The notes under the pieces are model-generated. The model was not told the DNA's origin and ran no database searches. It saw nothing but the letters and a program-made list of their open reading frames with translations. From Lampris incognitus (taxonomy: Eukaryota > Chordata > Actinopteri > Lampriformes > Lampridae), in contig NC_079216.1 in NCBI RefSeq assembly GCF_029633865.1, positions 22,774,947 through 22,838,946 of the forward strand: 64,000 bases of DNA, given 5' to 3'. Numbering within the stretch: the first letter of the stretch is position 1; every line of letters starts with the position of its first letter. A program made the translations under genes and the position numbers. Of the stretch, positions 35,025-43,621 are shown piece by piece.

Positions 35025-35052
35025 ACCCACACCTAGAGAGGGATGGTGTGGG
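35012..35052 (+). promoter_or_regulatory. G4 -1 ribosomal frameshift signal
   Basis: GTTAAAC (35012-35018) is read G TTA AAC in the gag frame, three bases before the gag stop. This variant heptamer is used by equine arteritis virus. Seven bases later, CCCACACC (35026-35033) pairs perfectly with GGTGTGGG (35045-35052). Pol is in the -1 frame and continues LLNPHLERDG directly after a slip here. Confidence 0.82.
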
Positions 35053-38000
35053 TAATGTAGATGTATCCCTCACTGATGTCTCCGACCTGGCTCACTTGTA
35101 TGAAGACAAGTGTGCCAAAGCACCTCAGGGTTCGCGTATGGTCATTCAGGCGACACAGAGGATTCAGGCTTTCAGTGACTTGTTCTATGCTCCTGTTCTT
35201 ATCAACCAGAGTGTGCAGCTTAATGGCATGTTGGATACTGGCTCTATGTCATGCAGTATCAGTGAAAATGCAGTAGAGAAGCTCCGCTCTGGGGGTGTTT
35301 TACCTGAGAAGCAGCAGCCTGAAGAGAACATTGTCTTGATTGGCTGCGGTGGTCTGGAGACTAGGCCTGATGGTTTTTATGACCTCAACATGCAGCTTTA
35401 TGGTGTTTCCTTTGTCATACCCACTCTGGTCGTGCCCGGTCAGCATGATGATCTGATAGTCGGCACAAACGTCATTAAACATGTGGCCCATGTACTCAAG
35501 AGTGGTACTGAGTACTGGGACATCGCGTCCAGACAGGAACATCCGTCTAGTCCTGACGTTGAACAGTTCTTGTCCATGTTCACGAATGTAGAGCGCTGGA
35601 GGGGTGGTGCAGTTCCTGAGAAGATAGGTACTGTTAAGCTCACCCAGGCCGTGACACTCTTACCGAGGCACGAGCACTTAGTCTGGGGCAGACTTCCTGC
35701 TAAGGTGCCTATGTCAGCTGGAAGCACTGTTGTTGTGGAGCCGACAGACTCCAAGGCCATGCCACGCAGTGTCCTCGTAGGTCGACTTGTCACACCGCTC
35801 TGGGGTGATAGGTGGGTACCCATGACTGTTGTCAATCCATCTGACAAAGCCATCACACTGAAAAGGAACTGCAAGTTGGCTGATGTGTTTCCATGCTTGG
35901 CGATTGAGGACTTTAATGTTTTCCAGGGACTGCAATCAGTTGCAGGGAGGCATGAGTCCAACGCCACAGATAGTGCCTGTCCCCCTGTCCAGCCGGCTAG
36001 GAGTTTGTCAGAGCTCGGACTCAGTGACATTGACCTCAGCTCCTGTCAGGTTAGTGAGGCATGCAAGTCCCAGCTCACTCAGCTGCTCACCGAGTACCAT
36101 GACATCTTCTCCAGGGACTCTCTGGACTGTGACGAGGTCACAGGATACACACATCGCATCCATCTGGTGGATGAGCGCCCCTTTCGCTTGCCCTACAGGA
36201 GGGTTCCCCCAGCCCACTATCAGAAGTTGAGACAGGTTCTCACTGATATGGAGGAGAAAGGGATTATCCGGAAGTCCTCGAGCGCATACGCTTCACCGCT
36301 GGTTATGGTATGGAAGAAGGATGGCGGGCTTCGGATCTGCACTGATTTCAGATGGCTGAATGCTCGGACCTTGAAAGACGCTCATCCCTTGCCACACCAG
36401 TCGGACTGTCTTGCCGCGCTGGGTGGTAACTGCCTCTTTAGTACGATGGACCTCACCTCTGGCTTCTTCAACATCCCAATGCATGAAGATGACAAGAAGT
36501 ACACTGCTTTCACGACTCCCCTTGGGTTGCATGAATACAATCGCATGCCACAGGGCCTTTGTAATAGCCCTGCAGCCTTCATGAGAATGATGATTGGGAT
36601 CTTTGGGGATCTGAACTTCACGAAGCTTTTGTGCTATCTTGATGATCTTCTTGTCTTCGCGCCGTCAGAGGTTGAGGCTCTGTCGAGGCTCCGCACTGTG
36701 TTTCAGAGGTTGAGGGAGAACAACTTGAAACTGGCTCCGAAGAAGTGTCATCTGCTGCAGAAGCGGGTGCGGTTTTTGGGCCACGTGGTTGATGGCGGAG
36801 GTGTGTCTGTCGATCCCTCCAAAGTAGAGGTCATCTCCAACATGACAGTGCAGGATCTCATGGAAGGTGATGGGTGCATGCCTTCTGTTCGTAGGATCAA
36901 ATCTTTCCTTGGTATGGTATTTTACTACCAGCATTTCCTCCCGAACTGCTCCTCCGTGGCTAAGCCACTGTTCGCCCTTACAGCTGGACAAAAGAGGAGG
37001 GGGAGGTCGGCTAAGGATAAGAAGCCCCATGGCAGCTTCCGTAAGCTTACCTCCGCAGACTGGACGGTGGAATGTGGGGAAGCATTTGATCTGTTGAAGA
37101 CGATGTTACTGGAGTGTGTGGTGCTTGCCCATCCAGACTTTGAGGTGCCTTTCATTTTGTCGGTCGATGCGTCTTTGGACGGACTCGGCGCGGTGCTGTC
37201 TCAAGTGCCCCGAGGAGAGTCCAAGGCCAGACCTGTTGGTTTTGCAAGCAAGTCCCTCAGTGCCTCACAGCGGAAGTATCCAGCTCATAGACTGGAGTTC
37301 ATGGCGCTGAAGTGGAGTGTTTGTGAAAAGTTCAGCCACTGGCTGAAGGGTCAAAGCTTCACCGTTTGGACAGATAATAATCCGCTGACTTATCTCCTAA
37401 CGAAGCCGAAGCTTGACGCGTGTGAGATCCGCTGGGTGTCTAAGTTGGCGTCTTACACCTTCGATCTCAAACACCTGCCAGGGAAGAAAAACGTGGTGGC
37501 GGATGCATTGAGTCGCGACCCTTTTTCCAAGCCCGTCAGTCAGAGGCTACTTAGGGAGCCCTACCCGGCCCTTGTTCAGGAAGCCGACGGGGTTGAGGGG
37601 GACTCTGTGCAGGATGTTTTCAGACTCAGTTGCCAGTCCCAAACACTGAGTAGTGCGCGATCTGGGTTTGCTTGTGATGCAGCTGAGGTCAGGGCTTTTT
37701 GTCAAGCCAAATGTGACTGGCCTGATGCATCAGTATTCACAGCACTCAGTTTGGTCCAGCACGTTCAGCATCTGTCGGGTGGTCAGGATACACTGCCAAT
37801 GTTATCCACCGAGGAGCTCAGGTTGAGTCAGGAGCAGGACCCCTGCATCTCCAAGGTGTTGCCCTTTGTCGCTGTTCGGAAGCGGCCATCGAGGCGTGAG
37901 AGGCATGGTGCTGACCAGAAGGTCCTCAGGCTGCTGAAACAGTGGGAGAAGTTGGAAGTCAATGATGGTGTCTTGTACAGGGTGACAAAGGACCCAGTGT

Positions 38001-39583
38001 CCAAGCAGAGGAGGTCTCAGTATGTTTTACCTCTGAGTCTGAAAGACAAGGCACTGTCTGGCATCCACGATCACGCTGGTCATCAGGGCCAGGACCGTAC
38101 TCTCTCTCTTGCAAGGCAGCGTTTTTATTGGCCTGACATGGAGAGGGATATCAGAGCATATGTCAGATGCTGTCGGAGATGTGTGTTTGGGAAGACCCCA
38201 GAGCCAGCTGCTTGCGCGCCCCTGGAGAGCATTAAAACCTCCGCACCGATGCAGCTTGTGTGTATGGATTTCTGGTCCGCTGAGGACAGTAAGCAGCGGT
38301 CGGTCGATGTCCTAGTGGTTACTGACCACTTCACTAAGCTTGCTCACGCATTCCCCTGCGCCAATCAGACAGCGAAGCAGGTCGCCAAGAAACTCTGGGA
38401 TCATGTATTCTGTGTTTACGGGTTTCCGGAGAGAATACATTCTGACCAGGGCACAAACTTTGAGAGCAACCTGATTGCAGAGCTTCTCAGGTTGGCGGGT
38501 GTAGCGAAGTCCCACACGACGGCCTACCATCCTATGGGTAATGGCGGGACAGAGCGGTTTAATCGCACGATGGGGAATATGCTCCGTTCCCTTCCGCTTC
38601 AGCAGAAGCAACAGTGGCCTCAGCAGATCCATTCTCTCACGCTCGCGTACAATGCCACTGTTCACGAGACCACGGGTTACGCGCCTTTCTTCCTGATGTA
38701 TGGGCGTGTCCCAAGACTGCCGGTGGATGTTATGTTCAGGCAGGTTTTGCATGACCCTCACGTTGTTGATTATGACTCTTATGCTCAGTCTCTGCTTTCC
38801 TGTCTAAGGAGTGCAATGGAGATCGCTCAGAAGCACTCCACGGCTGAGCAGCAGCATCAGGCGCGACAGTACAACAGACATGCCAAGGGCACTGTCCTGT
38901 CTGTCGGGGATCGTGTTTTGGTTGCGAACCAGAGTGAGCGAGGGAAGAGAAAGTTGGCGGACAAATGGGAGAACGGAGTGTACACGGTTGTCGGTGTCAA
39001 CCCCAATATCCACGTCTACAAGATTCAGGATGCAGAGGGGCACACCAGGGTGGTGCACAGGAACCGTTTGTTGGAGGTCAACTTCTTGCCCCTCCCTGAG
39101 TTAGATCAGGGTGAGGAGTCCAGTACAACCAGTCAGTTGCTTGACTGCGCAGGGTCCAATGAGGAGGACAGTGCAGATGGCCTGACGGTCTCAGGGGATG
39201 CAGTGGGGCTAGCAGTCTCATCACTTGGAGACTCACCTAGATCTGAGTGGGCAGAAGCGGAAGAGTTCATTCCGTCTAGTCTGGTAGTCAGTCCTGTGGG
39301 GGCCACTGCTCAGTCTCCACCCAACACACACGCACCACACAACACACATGCACCACACATAGAGGCATCACACTCACTCGATGTAGGTGTTATATCTCAC
39401 ACTGATTCGCACACAGGGGCACCACCCTCACTCGATACAGATGTTGCAGCTCGCACTGTCTCACGCACACAAGTAGAGAGCGATGGTCGGGTTAGGACAC
39501 GCACAGGGAGGGTGGTGAGGTCAGTGAACAGGTTAATAGAATCTATGGCTCAGATGCCATTTCTACGGAGTGTGAGGGTTTGA
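35018..39583 (+). CDS. G4 Pol (protease, RT, RNase H, integrase)
   Basis: The -1 frame is open from before 34901 to 39583, about 1,520 residues beyond the slip site. Domains: protease (LNGMLDTGSMSCSIS), a long linker, RT with CYLDDLLVF at 36632-36658, RNase H (SVDASLDGLGAVLS, WTDNNPLTYLL, ADALSRDPF), integrase HHCC (HDHAGHQGQDRTLSL ... CCRRCVFGK), and DDE (VCMDFWSAED, HSDQGTNFESNL, GNGGTERFNRTM). The C-terminal tail holds Thr/His-rich repeats (NTHAPHNTHAPH) and ends RTRTGRVVRSVNRLI. No stop is seen. Pol is longer than in G2 because of the PR-RT linker and tail. Confidence 0.95.
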   Translation, partial: LLNPHLERDGVGNVDVSLTDVSDLAHLYEDKCAKAPQGSRMVIQATQRIQAFSDLFYAPVLINQSVQLNGMLDTGSMSCSISENAVEKLRSGGVLPEKQQPEENIVLIGCGGLETRPDGFYDLNMQLYGVSFVIPTLVVPGQHDDLIVGTNVIKHVAHVLKSGTEYWDIASRQEHPSSPDVEQFLSMFTNVERWRGGAVPEKIGTVKLTQAVTLLPRHEHLVWGRLPAKVPMSAGSTVVVEPTDSKAMPRSVLVGRLVTPLWGDRWVPMTVVNPSDKAITLKRNCKLADVFPCLAIEDFNVFQGLQSVAGRHESNATDSACPPVQPARSLSELGLSDIDLSSCQVSEACKSQLTQLLTEYHDIFSRDSLDCDEVTGYTHRIHLVDERPFRLPYRRVPPAHYQKLRQVLTDMEEKGIIRKSSSAYASPLVMVWKKDGGLRICTDFRWLNARTLKDAHPLPHQSDCLAALGGNCLFSTMDLTSGFFNIPMHEDDKKYTAFTTPLGLHEYNRMPQGLCNSPAAFMRMMIGIFGDLNFTKLLCYLDDLLVFAPSEVEALSRLRTVFQRLRENNLKLAPKKCHLLQKRVRFLGHVVDGGGVSVDPSKVEVISNMTVQDLMEGDGCMPSVRRIKSFLGMVFYYQHFLPNCSSVAKPLFALTAGQKRRGRSAKDKKPHGSFRKLTSADWTVECGEAFDLLKTMLLECVVLAHPDFEVPFILSVDASLDGLGAVLSQVPRGESKARPVGFASKSLSASQRKYPAHRLEFMALKWSVCEKFSHWLKGQSFTVWTDNNPLTYLLTKPKLDACEIRWVSKLASYTFDLKHLPGKKNVVADALSRDPFSKPVSQRLLREPYPALVQEADGVEGDSVQDVFRLSCQSQTLSSARSGFACDAAEVRAFCQAKCDWPDASVFTALSLVQHVQHLSGGQDTLPMLSTEELRLSQEQDPCISKVLPFVAVRKRPSRRERHGADQKVLRLLKQWEKLEVNDGVLYRVTKDPVSKQRRSQYVLPLSLKDKALSGIHDHAGHQGQDRTLSLARQRFYWPDMERDIRAYVRCCRRCVFGKTPEPAACAPLESIKTSAPMQLVCMDFWSAEDSKQRSVDVLVVTDHFTKLAHAFPCANQTAKQVAKKLWDHVFCVYGFPERIHSDQGTNFESNLIAELLRLAGVAKSHTTAYHPMGNGGTERFNRTMGNMLRSLPLQQKQQWPQQIHSLTLAYNATVHETTGYAPFFLMYGRVPRLPVDVMFRQVLHDPHVVDYDSYAQSLLSCLRSAMEIAQKHSTAEQQHQARQYNRHAKGTVLSVGDRVLVANQSERGKRKLADKWENGVYTVVGVNPNIHVYKIQDAEGHTRVVHRNRLLEVNFLPLPELDQGEESSTTSQLLDCAGSNEEDSADGLTVSGDAVGLAVSSLGDSPRSEWAEAEEFIPSSLVVSPVGATAQSPPNTHAPHNTHAPHIEASHSLDVGVISHTDSHTGAPPSLDTDVAARTVSRTQVESDGRVRTRTGRVVRSVNRLIESMAQMPFLRSVRV

Positions 39584-39885
39584 ACTTTGATGGAGGTTGG
39601 AGTCATTCAAACTAGTTTAATGTGAGTTATTAGGTGTCTATCAGACAGGGTTGTTTTGGGCCAAGTGCATGGTGTGGCGTATCAGGCGTCACATTGATCT
39701 AAGGGAATTCTGAGACTTGATCAACCTCATTATTTTCTGGACCTCGTAACCGAGGTAGCTCCTAAGTTGACTGGAGGACTAGGTCCTTCTTTTCACTTGT
39801 GCCAGTAGTCAGTGATGGGCTTTTCCTTTCCTCTTTCTCTTTTTATCCTGCTGTCAGGATGTTGGTGAATTTCAGGAGGGGTGAA

Positions 39886-40604
39886 TGTAACCAGGTTAAA
39901 ATTAATGTTTTTATTTTATTTTGTTTGAGTATGAAATATCACCAAATCCTGTCTGTGTGCTGTTATTTGTGTTTACTACATTTTATTTTATGTCATTATT
40001 TACTTTTATGTGTTTTACAACGACCGTCATATACGTGTACTGTCGTTTTAAGAGAGAGGTCTTATGGGTACACGGAAGACGGAACGCGGGAGAGGCCATT
40101 TTTGTTTTGTGGGAGGAGTCTCAAGCAGCAATCGAGCCGAGCCACGCGTGTTTCTTACCGTGGGACAGTTTTGCGGGTTGAGGAGAACGTAACCTTGAGT
40201 ATCCCTGTAAGAAGATACTGCAAGCTGTGGGATAAAATACTTGTTTATCCTTTCTTACATCGGAGTCCCGTGGACGGTTTCTACTTCTAACGCACACGAG
40301 TGGAGTCCGGGCAGTGGTTGAACTTCGACCCCCACGTCCGTAAGAAACACCGCTCCCGCTGGAGGACTGGACGGTTGTCGAAGGGTTTGAAACCAAAATA
40401 AATGGCAAGGTGAGCCAAATAGAGTCCTGTGTGTCCCCCCTCCTTCCTTGATTATGATGATGATGATGATGATGAGAGACTGAGGGCCCCCCATAACACC
40501 TGGGACCCCACCGAAAATAGAACACAACGCAGAGCTGATGATGGAAGTGACGGGCGTGCAGCAGGCTGACCAGCAGAGAACAGCATAGGACTGCCCCCGT
40601 TACA
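39886..40604 (+). repeat. G4 3' LTR
   Basis: 719 bp; no difference from the 5' copy found by eye. About 300 bp of non-coding DNA (39584-39885) separates it from the pol stop. Confidence 0.95.
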
Positions 40605-41248
40605 AATACATCATGTGAAGTCAGCACCGTTCCACCCTTCCTCGAACGGGCTAGCAGAGAGGGTAGTGCAAACGTTCAATGGGAGGATGAAGAAGATGAA
40701 AGGAGATACACTGCAGACCCGACTGTCAAGATTCCTGTTCAGTTATCGCATCACACCTCATGGGACTACAGGCTTGTCACCTGCAGAGCTGATGATGTCA
40801 CGCCGACTCAGATCCACTCTCGACCTGCTCACACCAGACGTGAAAACAAAAGTGCAGCAAAAGCAAATGAAACAGAAACAAGCCCACGACGGACACACCA
40901 AACTGAGGAGTTTTGCACCTGAGATTAAGTATTCATTCGGAACTACTCCTACAGTCCCAAATGGATCCCCGCCGTCGTCGAGAGCTCATCAGGTCCAGTG
41001 TCCTATACTGTCACTGTTGGAAGTGGTCAAACCATGAAGAGGCATGTGGATCAAGTTCGAACCAGACTGACACACACCGCGCCTAGTGAGGTGACTGGAC
41101 GAGACCCGGTGCCAGTGTTGAGCACTGAGGGAGGTTCCACGGGCCTTCTACCTACAGCACCGGATGTGAGTTAAGAACCACCTACAAGTGAGTTACCGGA
41201 GCCGCCAGTTCCAGAGAAAAAGAAAAAAAAGAGTTCCAGTTCATTGTG
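40605..41248 (+). pseudogene. G1 integrase end
   Basis: HHVKSAPFHPSSNGLAERVV carries the third integrase acid (E) and joins in frame to the part ending at 32316 once one AATA copy is removed. It continues RMKKMKGDTLQTRLSRFLFS and SPAELMMSRRLRSTLDLL. A frameshift near 40950 moves the C-terminus into another frame (VSYTVTVGSGQTMKRHVDQV, then a Pro/Glu/Lys tail). It ends near 41248. Confidence 0.85.
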
Positions 41249-41332
41249 ATATTGTAATGTGATGTTTAGCCTGTGATATTGCAATGTGGTGTTGAAACAA
41301 TTGTGTTAGAGAGAACAGTATTGTAACGTGCA

Positions 41333-41370
41333 TGGATAAGAAGACACGCTAGCCGCTGGCTGGCGGGTGT
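41333..41370 (+). repeat. tRNA-derived module, copy 1, left piece
   Basis: AACGTGCATGGATAAGAAGA through CTGGCGGGTGT. It is split here by G5; the rest is at 52538-52657. The whole module is an inverted copy of 53463-53615. Confidence 0.7.
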
Positions 41371-41530
41371 TGTTACGGGTCTAGATAGATCGATGCCATC
41401 GGCTATCCACTAGTTTACCTTGGATACACATGACCCGCGCTCAGGAACATGTTACATCACTTGGAATATACTTGGCTGCACTGAGCAACTCGTGTGTGTG
41501 TCATTCTTTATAAGATAGCCTACTGAAACA
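41371..41530 (+). repeat. G5 5' LTR
   Basis: TGTTACGGGTCTAG ... CTACTGAAACA; a CATTCTTTATAAGA TATA-like box lies near 41501-41514. Confidence 0.93.
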
Positions 41531-41548
41531 TGGTGCCAGAAGTCGGAG
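41531..41548 (+). promoter_or_regulatory. G5 primer-binding site, possibly tRNA-Leu-like
   Basis: TGGTGCCAGAAGTCGGAG directly abuts the LTR. It resembles the complement of a tRNA-Leu 3' end but with several mismatches. Confidence 0.5.
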
Positions 41549-41606
41549 AACTTATTTCTTATTTTACTAGCTCGCATGTTTAAGTTTGTAGGCCTGAGTA
41601 GGTCAC

Positions 41607-42001
41607 ATGTCGGAGGATTCCGATTCAGAGCAAAGTACTTCTGCTGAAGACGTTGTCACAGAGGAGCTAACGCTAGCATTACCGGCGCCGATAGCATCAC
41701 ATACAATGGCAGCTAACGTGAATATTCCACCACCGTCCCCGATGAGCTTCACAGGCGATTGGAGTGTCAATTGGGACATTTTTCGGGCCGAATATGAAGA
41801 CTACGTCCTCGTCACGGGCATACTTGGCAAGGACAAGAAAATACAAGCGGCTACTCTAAGAAGTGTGATGGGAAGTGAATGCAGGCATATTTACCGCCAC
41901 AATCTGAACCTCTCAGAAGATGATCAAGGGGATCCTGACGCCATACTGAGAGAGTTGGGGAAATACTTCAAGCCAGCAAAAAACACAATATACGAGAGGT
42001 A
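41607..42001 (+). pseudogene. G5 Gag N-terminal part
   Basis: The ATG at 41607 opens an acidic N-terminus, then SFTGDWSVNWDIFRAEYEDY and ILRELGKYFKPAKNTIYERY, a typical Gypsy Gag core. It is interrupted at codon TA|C by the DD38E transposon. The frame resumes at 43622 in phase, then hits TAG at 43641-43643. Confidence 0.88.
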
Positions 42002-43619
42002 CACTACCGTTCAAAAGTTTGGGATCACCCAAACAATTTTGTGTTTTCCATGAAAAGTCACACTTATTCACCACCATATGTTGTGAAATGAATAGAAAAT
42101 AGAGTCAAGACATTGACAAGGTTAGAAATAATGATTTGTATTTGAAATAAGATTTTTTTTACATCAAACTTTGCTTTCGTCAAAGAATCCTCCATTTGCA
42201 GCAATTACAGCATTGCAGACCTTTGGCATTCTAGCTGTTAATTTGTTGAGGTAATCTGGAGAAATTGCACCCCACGCTTCCAGAAGCAGCTCCCACAAGT
42301 TGGATTGGTTGGATGGGCACTTCTTGCGTACCATACGGTCAAGCTGCTCCCACAACAGCTCAATGGGGTTCAGATCTGGTGACTGCGCTGGCCACTCCAT
42401 TACCGATAGAATACCAGCTGCCTGCTTCTGCTCTAAATAGTTCTTGCACAATTTGGAGGTGTGTTTAGGGTCATTGTCCTGTTGTAGGATGAAATTGGCT
42501 CCAATCAAGCGCTGTCCACTGGGTATGGCATGGCGTTGCAAAATGGAGTGATAGCCTTCCTTATTCAGAATCCCTTTTACCCTGTACAAATCTCCCACCT
42601 TACCAGCACCAAAGCAACCCCAGACCATCACATTACCTCCACCATGCTCAACAGATGGCGTCAGGCATTCTTCCAGCATCTTTTCATTTGTTCTGCGTCT
42701 CACAAACGTTCTTCTTTGTGATCCAAACACCTCAAACTTGGATTCATCCGTCCACAACACTTTTTTCCAGTCTTCCTCTGTCCAATGTCTGTGTTCTTTT
42801 GCCCATCTTAATCTTTTTCTTTTATTGGTCAGTCTCAGATATGGCTTTTTCTTTGCCACTCTGCCCTGAAGCCCAGAATCCCGCAGCCGCCTCTTCACTG
42901 TAGATGTTGACACTGGTGTTTTGCGGGTACTATTTAATGAAGATGCCAGTTGGGGACCTGTGAGGCGTCTGTTTCTCAAACTAGAGACTCTAATGTACTT
43001 ATCTTCTTGCTCAGTTGTGCAACGCGGCCTCCCACTTCTTTTTCTACTCTGGTTAGAGCCTGTTTGTGCTGTCCTCTGAAGGGAGTAGTACACACCGGTG
43101 TAGGAAATCTTCAATTTCTTAGCAATTTCTCGCATGGAATAGCCTTCATTTCTAAGAACAAGAATAGACTGTCGAGTTTCAGATGAAAGTTCTCTTTTTC
43201 TGGCCATTTTGAGCGTTTAATTGACCCCACAAATGTGATGCTCCAGAAACTCAATCTGCTCAAAGGAAGGTCAGTTTTGTAGCTTCTGTAACGAGCTAAA
43301 CTGTTTTCAGATGTGTGAACATGATTGCACAAGGGTTTTCTAATCATCAATTAGCCTTCTGAGCCAATGAGCAAACACATTGTACCATTAGAACACTGGA
43401 GTGATAGTTGCTTGAAATGGGCCTCTATACACCTATGTAGATATTGCACCAAAAACCAGACATTTGCAGCTAGAATAGTCATTTACCACATTAGCAATGT
43501 ATAGAGTGTATTTCTTTAAAGTTAAGACTAGTTTAAAGTTATCTTCATTGAAAAGTACAGTGCTTTTCCTTCAAAAATATGGACATTTCAATGTGATCCC
43601 AAACTTTTGAACGGTAGTG
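42002..43619 (-). mobile_element. Complete Tc1-like transposon with DD38E transposase
   Basis: 1,618 bp with TA on both sides (42000-42001, 43620-43621). The terminal inverted repeats are CACTACCGTTCAAAAGTTTG and its exact inverse; internal similarity continues for some bases. It interrupts gag of G5 and its excision restores the gag codon phase. The 38-residue D-E spacing points to the DD38E (Intruder) family, a sibling of DD34E Tc1. Confidence 0.95.
42164..43207 (-). CDS. Tc1/mariner transposase, DD38E type, intact
   Basis: 347 residues with no interruption. The N-terminal helix-turn-helix pair (SMREIAKKLKISYTGVYYSL) is followed by the GRPR hinge at residues 59-62 and a basic nuclear-localisation-like stretch (LTNKRKRLRWAKEH). 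Triad: D154 (WTDES), D244 (QQDNDPKHT) and E283 (PDLNPIELLW), giving 38 residues between the last two instead of the usual 34. The four extra residues fall in the QKQAAGILSVMEW segment. Full coding length and matching ends suggest a recently active copy. Confidence 0.95.
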   Translation of the reverse strand: MARKRELSSETRQSILVLRNEGYSMREIAKKLKISYTGVYYSLQRTAQTGSNQSRKRSGRPRCTTEQEDKYIRVSSLRNRRLTGPQLASSLNSTRKTPVSTSTVKRRLRDSGLQGRVAKKKPYLRLTNKRKRLRWAKEHRHWTEEDWKKVLWTDESKFEVFGSQRRTFVRRRTNEKMLEECLTPSVEHGGGNVMVWGCFGAGKVGDLYRVKGILNKEGYHSILQRHAIPSGQRLIGANFILQQDNDPKHTSKLCKNYLEQKQAAGILSVMEWPAQSPDLNPIELLWEQLDRMVRKKCPSNQSNLWELLLEAWGAISPDYLNKLTARMPKVCNAVIAANGGFFDESKV

Positions 43620-43621
43620 TA

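Larger units (their letters stand above)
32317..40604 (+). mobile_element. Gypsy G4, full-length and apparently intact (8.29 kb)
   Basis: Two 719-bp LTRs (32317-33035, 39886-40604) show no difference by eye. The duplication AATA flanks it (32313-32316, 40605-40608). It has a PBS, gag, a frameshift signal, pol and a purine tract (CAGGAGGGGTGAA) before the 3' LTR. No stop or frameshift is seen. Identical LTRs mark a very recent insertion into G1. Confidence 0.96.
16417..41332 (+). mobile_element. Gypsy G1: old host element, split by several later elements
   Basis: Collinear G1 pieces are: 5' LTR (16417 or 16442 to 16640, plus 21040-21043), leader and gag/protease/RT start (21044-about 22600), RT-RNase H-integrase (about 30640-32316), and integrase end with 3' non-coding DNA (40605-41332, perhaps continuing at about 52655-52741). 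G2 is removed by its ATAT duplication and G4 by its AATA duplication, which restores continuous G1 sequence. Every coding domain has frameshifts or stops. It belongs to the Ty3/Gypsy group, gag-pol order PR-RT-RH-IN. Confidence 0.85.
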
